Shown here: in pieces, positions 42,304-52,262 of the stretch
Layout of the letters: each line of letters starts with the position of its first letter
How positions within the stretch are numbered: position 1 is the first letter of the stretch
From: Kangiella spongicola
GTDB taxonomy: Bacteria; Pseudomonadota; Gammaproteobacteria; Enterobacterales; Kangiellaceae
Assembly (NCBI RefSeq): GCF_003194565.2
Contig: NZ_QICH01000001.1
Location: 62,001-126,000 of the forward strand
Reading direction: 5' to 3'
Length of the DNA stretch: 64,000 nt
The notes under the pieces: model-generated
Seen by the model: the letters and a program-made list of their open reading frames with translations, nothing else
Databases searched by the model: none
What the model was told of the DNA's origin: nothing
Translations under genes and position numbers: made by a program

Positions 42304-43686
42304 TTATATTAGCTTCTTAGGATCCAATATCTTCTCTAGCTCCGACTTCGATAAATTGGTTAACTCTATAGAAACGTCTAATATACTGCGCTCTTCACGG
42401 CGAGCTTTATAAACAATTTCAGATGCTTTTTCATAGCCAACTTCGGGGGCAAGCGCTGTTGCTAAAATTGCATTCTTACTAAGAAGTTGCTCAAGATCTT
42501 CTTGGTTCACTTCAAAGTTTTTGATGGTTTCTGCGAGTTGGTGTGATGAATTAGTCGCTAACTCAAGTGATTGATGCAAGTTATAAGCAATCATCGGTAA
42601 CATCACATTAAGCTGGAAATTGCCAGCTTGGGCACCTACGGTAATAGCCGTGTGATTCCCCATTATTTGCGCGGCAGCCATGGCTACTGCTTCGGGGATT
42701 ACAGGGTTTACTTTCCCGGGCATAATACTGCTACCCGGCTGAATGGCTTTTAAGCGAATTTCACCAAGGCCACTGACTGGCCCACTATTCATCCAGCGCA
42801 AGTCATTACTAATCTTCATTAATACCGTAGCGAAGGTGTTAAGAGCGCCTGAAACCGCAACGCTAGAGTCTTGACCGGCGATACTAGCAAAAGCATTGCC
42901 AGACTTTTTATACGGCAAGCCTGTTTTAGCTTTAAGATTTTTAGCAAAAAGAGTTCTGAACTTTGCCGAACTATTAATACCTGTTCCAATGGCTGTACCG
43001 CCTTGAGCCAACTCGCTAATTTGAGGCACTAAACTCTTAATATTTTTTAAAGCCAGTTCGACTTGATAAGCCCAACCTGATAGCTCCTGCTGCATACTTA
43101 AAGGCATGGCATCCATTAAGTGGGTGCGCCCAGTTTTAACCACAGACTTTAACGATTGCCCTTTGGTTTTAATGATTTTCATCAAACTTTCTAAAGCAGG
43201 GATTAAATGATTAACCAGTTGCTCTGTCGCCATCATCGAGATAGCCGTGGGGATAACATCGTTACTGCTTTGCCCCATATTTACGTCATCGTTCGGGTGA
43301 ATCTTAACTCGAGAATTGGACGCTAAATGTGCCACCACTTCATTAACGTTCATGTTGGTGCTAGTACCGGAACCAGTCTGAAAAACATCAATCGGAAAAT
43401 TATCGGGATTGATAAGCTTTTGATCGAGTATATGATTGGTCGCTTTTACTATCGCCTGTTTTTTATTTTTTGAAAGCAAACCAAGCTCATGATTGGTCTC
43501 TGCTGCATTTTGTTTAATTAATACAACTTGTCGAATGAAGTCTTTGGGAAGGGTTAAAGGGCTGATATTAAAATTATCCACAGCCCTTTGTGTTTGCGCA
43601 GCATAAAGAGCGTCTTTAGGCACTTTGACCTCGCCCATGCTGTCTTTTTCAATACGAAACTGGGTGTTCTTCTGACCTTTAGCCAA
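42304..43686 (-). CDS. fumC: Class II fumarate hydratase
   Basis: A 460-residue oxygen-stable fumarase of the TCA cycle, converting fumarate to malate. The signature GSSIMPGKVNP is present, as are the TGSGTSTNMNVNEV and GRTHLMDAMP regions of the active site. The start is TTG at 43686: AGGAGG lies five bases before it, and the conserved EKDSMG follows, while the next ATG would cut that away. Last gene in the run ABC exporter-slyX-fumC. Confidence 0.95.
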   Translation of the reverse strand: MAKGQKNTQFRIEKDSMGEVKVPKDALYAAQTQRAVDNFNISPLTLPKDFIRQVVLIKQNAAETNHELGLLSKNKKQAIVKATNHILDQKLINPDNFPIDVFQTGSGTSTNMNVNEVVAHLASNSRVKIHPNDDVNMGQSSNDVIPTAISMMATEQLVNHLIPALESLMKIIKTKGQSLKSVVKTGRTHLMDAMPLSMQQELSGWAYQVELALKNIKSLVPQISELAQGGTAIGTGINSSAKFRTLFAKNLKAKTGLPYKKSGNAFASIAGQDSSVAVSGALNTFATVLMKISNDLRWMNSGPVSGLGEIRLKAIQPGSSIMPGKVNPVIPEAVAMAAAQIMGNHTAITVGAQAGNFQLNVMLPMIAYNLHQSLELATNSSHQLAETIKNFEVNQEDLEQLLSKNAILATALAPEVGYEKASEIVYKARREERSILDVSIELTNLSKSELEKILDPKKLI

Positions 43687-43741
43687 GATAACCTCCTGTT
43701 TACAAATAGTATCAGTGAGGTCACCGCCAGCTGACTATTGC

Positions 43742-43969
43742 TCAATAATGTGGCGGCACCTCATCATTAGGATTAAAAGGTTTGTTTGGCAAATTGGATT
43801 CGATATCTTGAATCTTATCGCCAATGATCGAGAACTTAGACTGCAATAAACGAATCACTTCGTCTTGCTTAGTGACGATACGATTTAATTGATCAATCGT
43901 ATCGTCTTGAAAGGCTACTTTTGCTTGCAGTTCATCGATCTGGTTTTGCAATGAATCAAGTGTACTCAT
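43742..43969 (-). CDS. slyX: SlyX protein
   Basis: A 75-residue SlyX family member: a coiled-coil (about 5-50) with the family's C-terminal PPHY. Function is unknown; early links to haemolysis were indirect. It sits between an ABC permease and fumC with short gaps, suggesting co-transcription. Confidence 0.92.
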   Translation of the reverse strand: MSTLDSLQNQIDELQAKVAFQDDTIDQLNRIVTKQDEVIRLLQSKFSIIGDKIQDIESNLPNKPFNPNDEVPPHY

Positions 43970-43989
43970 TAATGCTTTTTCTTTTTAAA

Positions 43990-45279
43990 TTACGCTTGTT
44001 CAAGTTTTACCATGCGCGTCCCTAAAATAAAAGCGACTACGCCGATAGCTATTAAAATTAGCACTGGAGTCATCATCTCACCGTAACTAAAGTCACGCCA
44101 AACAGCGCCCTCAAAAGCCACGATTGCCCACTTAACGGGACTGAAGTTACTGATCGCTTGCATCCAGCCCGGCATAACGAATAGCGGAATCATGGCGCCG
44201 CCAACCATCCCCATCATCAATAAGAAGGCGTTAGTAATACCGGCAACTGAGCGCTCGGTTTTGGCTAATGACGCGAAGAACATCATTAATCCTACAAAGC
44301 AAATACCCGATGCTACCGCTGCAAGAATGAGTTTTGGCAAGTTAAAACGCACTCCTAGAACAAAGTAAGCTACAACAAAAAGCAGTGTGACGACGGCTAT
44401 CTGCGCGACAAAACAGCCAAGCGCTTTACCCGCGACGATTTGAGTTCGGCTGATAGGCGCTACGATGAGTCGATTCATAGTGCCTAAGGTTTTTTCCTGT
44501 ACGATGCTAATGGCGAAGCCAATAACACAGCCCATAATGGCCCAGATAACACCCTGAGGGATAGTGATAGCGAAAGCATTTTGTGGCCCTGAACGCTTAA
44601 CGACTTCTTCCTGCTTTGTCACTTTTAACGGCATCATTGGGTTTTCGGCTCCGTCTTCACCACCAAAGCCAAAGCCTTCGCCGTTACCTATTTCCTGAGC
44701 CGTCAACTCTTTCATCTTTGGTAAGTAATCGTTGAGTAGCGATTTCCATTCGTCGGGGATATCATCACTTTCTTGAATCTGTGCGATAGAAGCGTCTAGC
44801 TGTTCAGTCATTGCCGTAGGATCGGAAAATGCCTGCTCAAATCGATTAATGCCAAGCTTCATCAAGGAACCTTCTAAGTAGCCTGCTTCTGCTTTTCGTG
44901 AAGGATCAATACCGACTAAAACCTCTGGTGGGCTACCGGCAAAGACACCTTTGTAATCCTCACCAAACCCTTGTGGCAAGATAAAGTAAGCAACACGCTT
45001 ACCGCGGCGTACCAAATCCTTAGCTTTTTCTTCCGTAGAAAGAGTAACGGTAAACTCATCTGCCTCACTGATTTGCTCGACAAAAGCTTTTGATTGCTCA
45101 GTTTGGTCAAGATCAACCACAGCTACTTTTAGTGCCTTTGATCCACCTCCATCACCTGAAAAGATCGAGCCAAAGATAAAAGCAAAAACCAAAGGGAATA
45201 CAAAGGTAAAAAAGACCGCCATCTTGTCGCGGAAAAGCAACTTAAAATCTTTTTTCATTAACGCTAACATTTTATTCAT
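43990..45279 (-). CDS. ABC-2 type exporter permease
   Basis: A 429-residue membrane protein. One helix near the N-terminus (MAVFFTFVFPLVFAFIFG) is followed by a large periplasmic domain (about 45-245), then five C-terminal helices. This is the ABC-2 layout of YhhJ/YhiH-type exporters. The ATPase gene lies 11 bases upstream. The periplasmic loop contains a short glycine-rich segment (GNGEGFGFGGEDG). Substrate unknown; ribosome site GGAG precedes the ATG. Confidence 0.87.
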   Translation of the reverse strand: MNKMLALMKKDFKLLFRDKMAVFFTFVFPLVFAFIFGSIFSGDGGGSKALKVAVVDLDQTEQSKAFVEQISEADEFTVTLSTEEKAKDLVRRGKRVAYFILPQGFGEDYKGVFAGSPPEVLVGIDPSRKAEAGYLEGSLMKLGINRFEQAFSDPTAMTEQLDASIAQIQESDDIPDEWKSLLNDYLPKMKELTAQEIGNGEGFGFGGEDGAENPMMPLKVTKQEEVVKRSGPQNAFAITIPQGVIWAIMGCVIGFAISIVQEKTLGTMNRLIVAPISRTQIVAGKALGCFVAQIAVVTLLFVVAYFVLGVRFNLPKLILAAVASGICFVGLMMFFASLAKTERSVAGITNAFLLMMGMVGGAMIPLFVMPGWMQAISNFSPVKWAIVAFEGAVWRDFSYGEMMTPVLILIAIGVVAFILGTRMVKLEQA

Positions 45280-45290
45280 CTCGTTGCTCC

Positions 45291-46136
45291 TTAATCCCTT
45301 AATTGACGGCCAGTTAAATTCAAAAATACCGTCTCTAAGTCAGGACGGTGCATCGAAATATCATAAACTTTGTTGCTTTTCTTGAGCGCCTCGAGCAAGT
45401 CCTGAGAAACATCGCCTGATTCAAAATGTTGAACGCCCTGCTCCGAGCTTATGCTGACTTTGGTATCGCCGCCATATTGCTTTAATAACTCATCAACAGT
45501 ACCGAGCGCTAGCAATTGGCCATGATCAATAATGCCGACTTTGTCGCAAAGCTTTTGTGCTTCTTCCATGTAGTGAGTTGTGTAAATCACGGTTTTGCCC
45601 AACTCTTTTAGTTTTAAGACATTCTCAAACAGTTTATTACGTGACTGAGGGTCAACGCCGGCGGTCGGCTCATCCATAAAGATATAATCTGGATCATGTA
45701 GTAACGACGCGGCTAGGTTGAGCCTGCGTTTCATACCACCAGAGAACTGCGACACGCGATCGTTAGCCCGATCGGATAAGCCAACAAACTCTAATGCCCA
45801 GTCCATCCTTTCTGACATCTTATTTTTTGGTATGTCGTACAGAGAGGCAAAAAAACTGAGATTATCAACAGCCGATAGTTCTTCGTATAAAGCAATGCTT
45901 TGGGGGATGAGTCCAATTTTGAAACGAGCTTGTTTTGATTGAGGGTTAAGCCCGTTGAGGGCAACACTTCCTGAATCGCAATCAATTAAACCTGTCATGA
46001 TTGATATGCTAGTACTTTTACCAGCACCATTAGGACCGAGTAGACCGAATATTTGGCCTGTAGGTATTTCTAGAGAAACATCTTTGACAGCGTGAATACT
46101 TCCAAAGTGCTTGTTTAAAGCGTCGACTTGAATCAT
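45291..46136 (-). CDS. ABC exporter ATPase
   Basis: A 281-residue ATPase with Walker A GPNGAGKST, signature FSGGMKRR, Walker B YIFMDEP and the switch histidine in YTTHYMEEA. The C-terminal extension is typical of DrrA/CcmA-like exporters. It pairs with the ABC-2 permease 11 bases downstream. Substrate is not evident. Confidence 0.9.
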   Translation of the reverse strand: MIQVDALNKHFGSIHAVKDVSLEIPTGQIFGLLGPNGAGKSTSISIMTGLIDCDSGSVALNGLNPQSKQARFKIGLIPQSIALYEELSAVDNLSFFASLYDIPKNKMSERMDWALEFVGLSDRANDRVSQFSGGMKRRLNLAASLLHDPDYIFMDEPTAGVDPQSRNKLFENVLKLKELGKTVIYTTHYMEEAQKLCDKVGIIDHGQLLALGTVDELLKQYGGDTKVSISSEQGVQHFESGDVSQDLLEALKKSNKVYDISMHRPDLETVFLNLTGRQLRD

Positions 46137-46213
46137 TCCTTTTCCCCATTTATTTGATTCATCTAATTTACATTAGATGCCAGAAAAAAGAAAAAGGTTT
46201 AGTTAGTGAGAAA

Positions 46214-46696
46214 TTAAATACAGCAGCGCTTTGCTTTTAAGCCGCTACCGCATGGGCAGGGTTCGTTACGGTTTATTTTAGTCGTAATTTTAGGTTTAAA
46301 CTCACCGTCAGTATATAACCATAAACCGCCTTCGAGGACGAAGTTCGACACTTCATGAAAGGTGTGTAACTTATCTTTATCGATAAAACTCGCTTTAAAT
46401 TCAACAGTTCCTGAACTTTCTTGGTGAGAACTATTAATAACTGCTAAGTGGCACCAATTAGTGGCTTTAGCACTATCGGTAAATTCTTCCGGTGTGGTAT
46501 TGCCGCGGTAATCGCTATGGTGGGTATCATAGATATATTGCCCTAATCCGTGGTAGTAAGCGGTGTAACGCGAGCGCATTAATTGCTCAGGAGTCCTTGC
46601 AATTTCTTGCCCCAGATGCAAAGGCTTGCAACACTCCTCGTATTTCATAGGAGTGTTGTTCATCTTTTTACCGCAAGGACAATCGCTGCTTTGCAT
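46214..46696 (-). CDS. ychJ: YchJ-family protein with two SEC-C motifs
   Basis: A 160-residue member of the UPF0225/YchJ family. SEC-C zinc motifs flank the protein: CPCGKKM...CC at the N-terminus and CPCGSGLKAKRCC at the C-terminus, with an NTF2-like domain between. Function is unknown. Its ATG overlaps the stop codon of the upstream gene by one base (TAATG), so the upstream in-frame start is not used and translation is coupled. Confidence 0.87.
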   Translation of the reverse strand: MQSSDCPCGKKMNNTPMKYEECCKPLHLGQEIARTPEQLMRSRYTAYYHGLGQYIYDTHHSDYRGNTTPEEFTDSAKATNWCHLAVINSSHQESSGTVEFKASFIDKDKLHTFHEVSNFVLEGGLWLYTDGEFKPKITTKINRNEPCPCGSGLKAKRCCI

Positions 46697-48120
46697 TACT
46701 TTTTCGGTAGCTCGCAGTAACCGAACATACATCTATCCTTGATGATTTGTCGAATTTCTTCTGGGATCTGCTGTTCCCAGTCACCTTGACCCAGTGGAAT
46801 TTTGGTGGCGATATGACGAGCAGAGATATGAAGATTCTCATCATTCCAGTTTTCAATTGGCACCAGCAGTCGGTTATGTCGTAAGTGCTTTAAGAGATAT
46901 TGGGCATTATCTTCAACTTCGACATTGTCCAGTGTTATGAGTTTATCGCCGCTTCTTGTGGGGTAAACATAAACATTGGTATTGCCTGAGAAGAGCTTGC
47001 CCATAGCTTCAAGAATACCGCCCTCTAAGCCTTTGTAGTATTGGGCATCAAACAACTGATCAAAGTCTAGAATACTCAGCACTATGCCGATTCGATTTTG
47101 GGTATAACGGCGCATCCATGAGCGCAATCTAAAGAATCGTAAGTAATCTGAAATGAGTACGTTGTAGCCCAGCTTGTTCAAGAGGTCGACCCGAGCTAAG
47201 AAGTTTTCATCCTCGGTTTCAACGTCCGTATTTAGCTCTGCCATGGTAATCTCAGCAACGGTACAAACTTTATCCTTTTCAACACCATCTTCTTCTAAGA
47301 ACTGTTGCATAGCCGCTTCAGTCATATCCACATGGACTTTTGTTGGCGGTTTAAAAGATCCACGAATGACCAAGACATCTTTCTTACGAAGCAAGCTCAT
47401 CGGTACTTCTGAGTCGCCTTTCGGGTCAAACATTACTGCACGACAGCACCATGAACGCACCAAGTGCAAATTCATCAGTCGATTTTCAACATTAGCAAAG
47501 TGGTGACCAGAAAAGTGAATCAAATCAATTTCGATACGCTTTTGACCAAATGGATTAATCAGGTTATCGAGCAAGGATTCGATAAATATTTTTGGTTCTT
47601 GATGATAATTAAAAGCACCATAAACCACGTTTACACCTAAAATTCCAAGCGCTTCCGATTGCTCACGATTGGTATCATCAAGCATACGCACATGCATCAG
47701 TATTTCACTCGGCGGAGCACCAGGCTCTAGCTGTAAGCGTATTCCAATCCAGCCATGACATTCGTTTTTCTGACTATAGCTTTTAGCCGTTACAGTAGCC
47801 GCGTAACTAAAATATAGCGTTTCTTCAGAACGAACCGCATCCAAACGTTTGTGCAATAAGTTGTACTCATAGTCCAGCATTTGCTCCAAACGCTCACGAC
47901 TGACATAGCGCCCTGCCTTGCCATAAATATCATCGCTGACCTGCATATCATAGGCAGACATGGTTTTCGCCACGGTTCCAGCGGCCGCGCCGGCTGAGAA
48001 AAATTGACGAGCCACTTCCTGACCCGCACCAATTTCGACAAAGGTACCGTACTGACGCTTATCTAAGTTTACCGTTAAGGCTTTCTGTTCAGTTGTTAGG
48101 GTTTTATCTTGCTCTATCAT
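46696..48120 (-). CDS. Conserved protein of unknown function (sometimes labelled nicotinate-nucleotide adenylyltransferase)
   Basis: A 474-residue cytoplasmic protein I can place only in a conserved family with the N-terminal stretch KRQYGTFVEIGAGQEVARQFF and ASGTVAKTMSAYDMQVSD-like sequence. Databases, as I recall, sometimes label it nicotinate-nucleotide adenylyltransferase. A weak G-S-F-x-P-x4-H pattern (RGSFKPPTKVHVDM) recalls nucleotidyltransferases, but the full motif is missing. The gene starts within the rdgC stop (4-base overlap) and overlaps ychJ by one base. Confidence 0.65.
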   Translation of the reverse strand: MIEQDKTLTTEQKALTVNLDKRQYGTFVEIGAGQEVARQFFSAGAAAGTVAKTMSAYDMQVSDDIYGKAGRYVSRERLEQMLDYEYNLLHKRLDAVRSEETLYFSYAATVTAKSYSQKNECHGWIGIRLQLEPGAPPSEILMHVRMLDDTNREQSEALGILGVNVVYGAFNYHQEPKIFIESLLDNLINPFGQKRIEIDLIHFSGHHFANVENRLMNLHLVRSWCCRAVMFDPKGDSEVPMSLLRKKDVLVIRGSFKPPTKVHVDMTEAAMQQFLEEDGVEKDKVCTVAEITMAELNTDVETEDENFLARVDLLNKLGYNVLISDYLRFFRLRSWMRRYTQNRIGIVLSILDFDQLFDAQYYKGLEGGILEAMGKLFSGNTNVYVYPTRSGDKLITLDNVEVEDNAQYLLKHLRHNRLLVPIENWNDENLHISARHIATKIPLGQGDWEQQIPEEIRQIIKDRCMFGYCELPKK

Positions 48121-49019
48121 TCTTTGTCCGTATTGACTTTGAAGTGTTGCATCAATTCTTTAATGAATTGTGCCATAGTTTGCGTCATCAACACAAAATC
48201 TGCATCGATACGTGCTATCTTGTCCTGAGAGTCGATTTCATCATTTTCTTTAAGTAGCTCGTCATCGAACTTTATGCTTTTCAGAGAAAGGTCATTACTT
48301 AATACTGCACTGAACTCTTCGGTACGACGAATGCCCATCTTCTGCACCCAAAAACCATCATCTAGCAGCTCTTTCACTAACTCTAAGTCCTGCTCGCCCT
48401 TGATTTTAATCACTCTATCATCTTTCGGATCTTGCAGATCAAACTGGCCTGTTAGCTCTAGGTTTTCAGGTAAATCGCCTAGTACCCACTGATTCATGAT
48501 AGCGCCAGGGCTTTCTTCGCCCATCAAACGCACCGCGCCTAATGTACCAAGTGATTCAATCAACAACTCTACGAAAGCGTCAGCGGCGCTCGCGCTACCG
48601 GCATTCACCACTAATAGCTCGTGGCGTGTGTCAATATAACCATAAGTATGGCTAGACTTGGTTAAAGCCTTAGGCTTTAGAAGACTCAAAATATCATCTT
48701 TAAGGCTGGCTTTTTCCTTGCCATAGACTTTGCGGCCTTCCGTGTCTTCAATTTGGGCAACCCTATCTTCTAGCGCTTCTTTGACCATGCTCGCTGGTAT
48801 GACTTTTTGTTCTTTACGCATCGCTAGCAAATAAGCGCTATTGGCGCCATACACCAAGCTATCATATCCACGACCTAGCGGCGAGACCCAGCCAAAAGCA
48901 TCGGTTTCTTGCCTGCCAATTTCTTTAAAGCTTTGATTATTAAGGCTTTCTTCGAGTGAATCTTGAGAATGCTCAAACTTCGAGCTGAGATAATATATAA
49001 AACAGTTTTTAAACCACAT
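48117..49019 (-). CDS. rdgC: Recombination-associated protein RdgC
   Basis: A 300-residue DNA-binding protein that forms a ring around double-stranded DNA and restrains RecA in E. coli. The start MWFKNCFIYYLSS matches the family's N-terminus, so the ATG at 49019 is preferred over an upstream in-frame one at 49085. Conserved GWVSPLGR and the C-terminal helical region are present. It is first in a three-gene overlapping operon with an unknown gene and ychJ. Confidence 0.93.
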   Translation of the reverse strand: MWFKNCFIYYLSSKFEHSQDSLEESLNNQSFKEIGRQETDAFGWVSPLGRGYDSLVYGANSAYLLAMRKEQKVIPASMVKEALEDRVAQIEDTEGRKVYGKEKASLKDDILSLLKPKALTKSSHTYGYIDTRHELLVVNAGSASAADAFVELLIESLGTLGAVRLMGEESPGAIMNQWVLGDLPENLELTGQFDLQDPKDDRVIKIKGEQDLELVKELLDDGFWVQKMGIRRTEEFSAVLSNDLSLKSIKFDDELLKENDEIDSQDKIARIDADFVLMTQTMAQFIKELMQHFKVNTDKE

Positions 49020-49187
49020 AAAACGCCAAGGCCAGCTATATTTAGACTGCGTATTATGCCAAAACACAGTGCTGATACTAGCCACGATTAAAGTTTTTTA
49101 TGAATTTTTTATTGATATGGCTACTTTAGGTTTAAATTTTGCAAAAGGCCCCCATTTGTACACCTTAGACACCTTTTTGGAGACATT

Positions 49188-49808
49188 ATGTCAACTACTG
49201 ACTTTTCAACAACTGAAGCAAAAGCTTCATACGGTATCGGCCTTCAAATGGGCCAGCAAGTAAGCGGCGCATTTCCTGGCGTAGCCATTGACGCAGTGAT
49301 TGCAGGTATTCAAGATGCCTTCGCGGGTAAAGAATCACAAATCCCAGGCGAAGAACTCAACGCAGCTTTCCAAGAGATCCAAAAGATCGTGGAAGAAGAA
49401 AATGCTAAACAAGCGAAAGAATTTGCGGCTGAAGGCGAAGTTTTCCTAGCTGAGAACGCTAAGCGTGAAGAAGTGACCGTGCTAGACAGTGGCTTACAGT
49501 ATGAAGTCATTAAAGAAGGTTCAGGCGACATTCCAACGGCTGACTCTACCGTTAAAACACACTATGCGGGTACATTAGTCAATGGCCAAGAATTCGACAG
49601 CTCTTATAAGCGTGGCGAGCCAGCCGAATTCCCAGTTGGTGGTGTAATCTCTGGTTGGACTGAAGCACTACAGAAGATGACTGTAGGCTCTAAGTGGAAA
49701 CTGTATGTTCCGTACAACCTTGCCTATGGCGAGCGCGGTGCTGGTGGTGCAATCGGCCCATACCAAGCATTGATTTTCGACATCGAGTTGCTTGATATCG
49801 TTGCTTAA
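49188..49808 (+). CDS. fklB: FKBP-type peptidyl-prolyl isomerase, FklB type
   Basis: A 206-residue protein with an N-terminal helical dimerisation domain (about 1-95) and a C-terminal FKBP domain (about 110-206) carrying VKTHYAGTLVNGQEFDSS, PVGGVISGW and YGERGAGG. There is no signal peptide, so it is the cytoplasmic FklB type rather than periplasmic FkpA. Ribosome site GGAG lies before the ATG. Confidence 0.93.
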   Translation: MSTTDFSTTEAKASYGIGLQMGQQVSGAFPGVAIDAVIAGIQDAFAGKESQIPGEELNAAFQEIQKIVEEENAKQAKEFAAEGEVFLAENAKREEVTVLDSGLQYEVIKEGSGDIPTADSTVKTHYAGTLVNGQEFDSSYKRGEPAEFPVGGVISGWTEALQKMTVGSKWKLYVPYNLAYGERGAGGAIGPYQALIFDIELLDIVA

Positions 49809-49824
49809 TACGATTTTAAGATAC

Positions 49825-49857
49825 AAAAAAAGGTGAGCATTTGCTCACCTTTTTTTA
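49825..49857 (+). terminator. Terminator after fklB
   Basis: Stem AGGTGAGCA/TGCTCACCT with a 2-base loop, an A-run to the left and seven T to the right. Also faces the convergent lipoprotein gene. Confidence 0.9.
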
Positions 49858-49884
49858 TGGTCTGGTAATTTATCGAGGTATAAG

Positions 49885-52032
49885 CTACCTGCAAAGACTA
49901 GGGCGATATTTTTGCGCCACAGTACCGCCAGAGCAGTCCCAATAACTAATATAGTCGCCTTCAATCATTGGAACATAAACAATGGTTTGCGGGCCGTAAC
50001 CTAAGCTTCTATTCTTAAAGAACAAAGTAATCACACCGTCAGTAACGACGATTTTCTCTATAATCGAGTTTTCATACTCGTGTGCTTGCTGGATTGTGTC
50101 ATAACCATTATCCAAATCTTCAACTTTGGCACCATTAACTAGCGCTTGCGAGATTTGTAATTTAACCCCTTCAGCCGCGTGAAGCCCAGAAGCCATTTCA
50201 GCACGAAGTGCGTATTCTTGATAGGCTGGAATTGCCACCGCCGCTAAAATACCAATAACCGCTATCGAGCTGGTTGAGCCCATGCCGTAAAGTAAGTCTG
50301 TGCCTCCGTTTTCAAAGGTAAACTCAAGACCGAGCACATCTTTATCCGAACGTAAGTTCAGTCCTACAGCGCCCTTTTCTGGGAAGCCTAATTCGTCAGC
50401 TGTCGGTAACGCCATAAGATCAATATCAGCCTGAGTGATATCCGCTAAAATCATCAAGAACTCAATGTAATAATGATAACTATTGCGCGACAAGCCATCG
50501 ACAGAAGCCGTCAACCCAAGTAATGCACTATTAGCATCATAACCTTGTTTGCTCGACAGCCACTCGGCTACTTCTACTTCTGCTGTGCGCTTTTGTCTTT
50601 CCAGAAGTAATTGTGGAACTGAGGCAAAAATAATGTTCTCTCCTTCAATCGTCCAGAAGTAGTTTTCTCGGTAATTCTTCATCAGCTCAGGCCCAAGCAA
50701 AGAACCGCTATTTGACTTAACGTCTAAAGCCTTTCCCACCAAAGATACTGACAAATGGTGAATTTCCTGACCATTTTTATTATAAACCTTGTGCTCGATG
50801 TCAAAGTTTTCTTGGGCCTTTGTTAGCAATGCCTTGATATCATTTGGGTTATAAGAAACGGCCGCAAAGGTTCCTACCTGATCATTAAAAAACACAACCT
50901 CTGGCCCGAAGGAGTCTAATAAAGTTGTGATACTAACCCCTAGCTCTTTCTCCGCTTGTTGATTAATCGTCCCCCAGGATTCTACCTTGTCCGCGCCTAC
51001 TTGCTGCAAGCTCGTTACAAGACGTGCAGCTTGCTCAGAGGTTGGTAAGGACATGACTGCGGCCCACTTTGGTGTACCCACAGACTTAACATTGATGGTA
51101 TTGCTGACTTCTGGCAAGAAGCGATTGATGCCAACTTTTGGCATATCCAGCAAAAGCTTAAGACGAGTTTTACCATCGCTCACACCATAGCCCAAGGCTA
51201 GCCCTCTAGCTTGATCGATCCCAAACTCTTTTAATTCTCTAAGCTGCTTTGGTGACATGCCCATTTGCAGTAGTGGCATTGCATTTTTTGGGCTAGACCA
51301 AACAAATAAGCCTTGATGGCTCGCGTCGATATCAGCTTCTAGCTTTAGCATTTCATGCTTATCATTAGTTTTAATCGAAGCGGCGGCGTTTTCGAGGCTG
51401 GTCACAGAAGCCCCCATGCCGCTAATGATCGTTAAACGCTGGTTATCCGTATTGTAAGAATAATAAACAGCAGCGCCCGGTCCAAAGCTAACAATACCTC
51501 TGGTTTTATCGTCCTGCGGCATGATGTTGGCGTTCGGAAGCCCTTGGACTAATGCTACAATCGCTTGGCTAAAGCTGGTGTCGTCTTCATAGTCCAGACT
51601 AGTGCCTGCGTATACGACGGGCTGCCCACCTTGGCTAACAAAAGCGATCTCTAAAGGCCCAGTAGTATGTTTAGCATAAAATTCAGCGAGTGGTTTAATC
51701 GGCTGCTCTAGTTGACTGATAATATTCTCATACAGCCCTTTTTGAATTTGCTTCATGGTGGCAACATGGTGCTCATTACCTAAAGCATATTTAAAGCTAT
51801 CGTCCTTAGCAGAAAACCCCGACCACAAATTAGGCACTCGAGCATAAGCTATGGTGTTTTCTGGCAACGAACCATAAAGCCATGCGCTTTCTGTTAGTGT
51901 TTCAACCTCATAGCTTGGTGTCGCTGAGCTTTTTTTATCAGACTCGGAACACCCCGTCAGCAATAAGCCCCAAGCTAATGAAGCCACTACGACCTTTTTT
52001 AGTCCTGATCGTTTTGTTTGTACTATTTTCAT
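49885..52032 (-). CDS. Large lipoprotein with C-terminal type IV pilin-like domain
   Basis: A 715-residue protein. The lipobox LLTGC ends at C28, predicting a lipid-anchored periplasmic or outer-membrane protein. The central 550 residues are unfamiliar. From about residue 587 comes a pilin-like helix (SSIAVIGILAAVAIPAYQEY, then ALRAEMASGL) and at the end a WDC...YRPSLC cysteine pair like the type IV pilin D-region. The prepilin cleavage sequence G/FTLIE is absent, so it cannot be processed as an ordinary pilin. The in-frame ATG at 52032 is preferred to one 33 bases upstream. Confidence 0.8.
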   Translation of the reverse strand: MKIVQTKRSGLKKVVVASLAWGLLLTGCSESDKKSSATPSYEVETLTESAWLYGSLPENTIAYARVPNLWSGFSAKDDSFKYALGNEHHVATMKQIQKGLYENIISQLEQPIKPLAEFYAKHTTGPLEIAFVSQGGQPVVYAGTSLDYEDDTSFSQAIVALVQGLPNANIMPQDDKTRGIVSFGPGAAVYYSYNTDNQRLTIISGMGASVTSLENAAASIKTNDKHEMLKLEADIDASHQGLFVWSSPKNAMPLLQMGMSPKQLRELKEFGIDQARGLALGYGVSDGKTRLKLLLDMPKVGINRFLPEVSNTINVKSVGTPKWAAVMSLPTSEQAARLVTSLQQVGADKVESWGTINQQAEKELGVSITTLLDSFGPEVVFFNDQVGTFAAVSYNPNDIKALLTKAQENFDIEHKVYNKNGQEIHHLSVSLVGKALDVKSNSGSLLGPELMKNYRENYFWTIEGENIIFASVPQLLLERQKRTAEVEVAEWLSSKQGYDANSALLGLTASVDGLSRNSYHYYIEFLMILADITQADIDLMALPTADELGFPEKGAVGLNLRSDKDVLGLEFTFENGGTDLLYGMGSTSSIAVIGILAAVAIPAYQEYALRAEMASGLHAAEGVKLQISQALVNGAKVEDLDNGYDTIQQAHEYENSIIEKIVVTDGVITLFFKNRSLGYGPQTIVYVPMIEGDYISYWDCSGGTVAQKYRPSLCR

Positions 52033-52262
52033 GAAATCCTCTGCATTTTCAATTAATTGGCGCACTTGATATAAGTCCTTTAAAAACAGGGCTCAGTTTA
52101 TTACGACTATTAACTCCACACAATCAAAAATCGAGCTCCGCTGTGAACATTCACAGAATATTCAGTCACTTAGAGTATTATTTATATCCAGAAACACTCT
52201 TAAGTTGCATCTTAGTAATTTACAGCCTAAGTTAAACAGACAGATTATCGAGGAGTTTAAAC

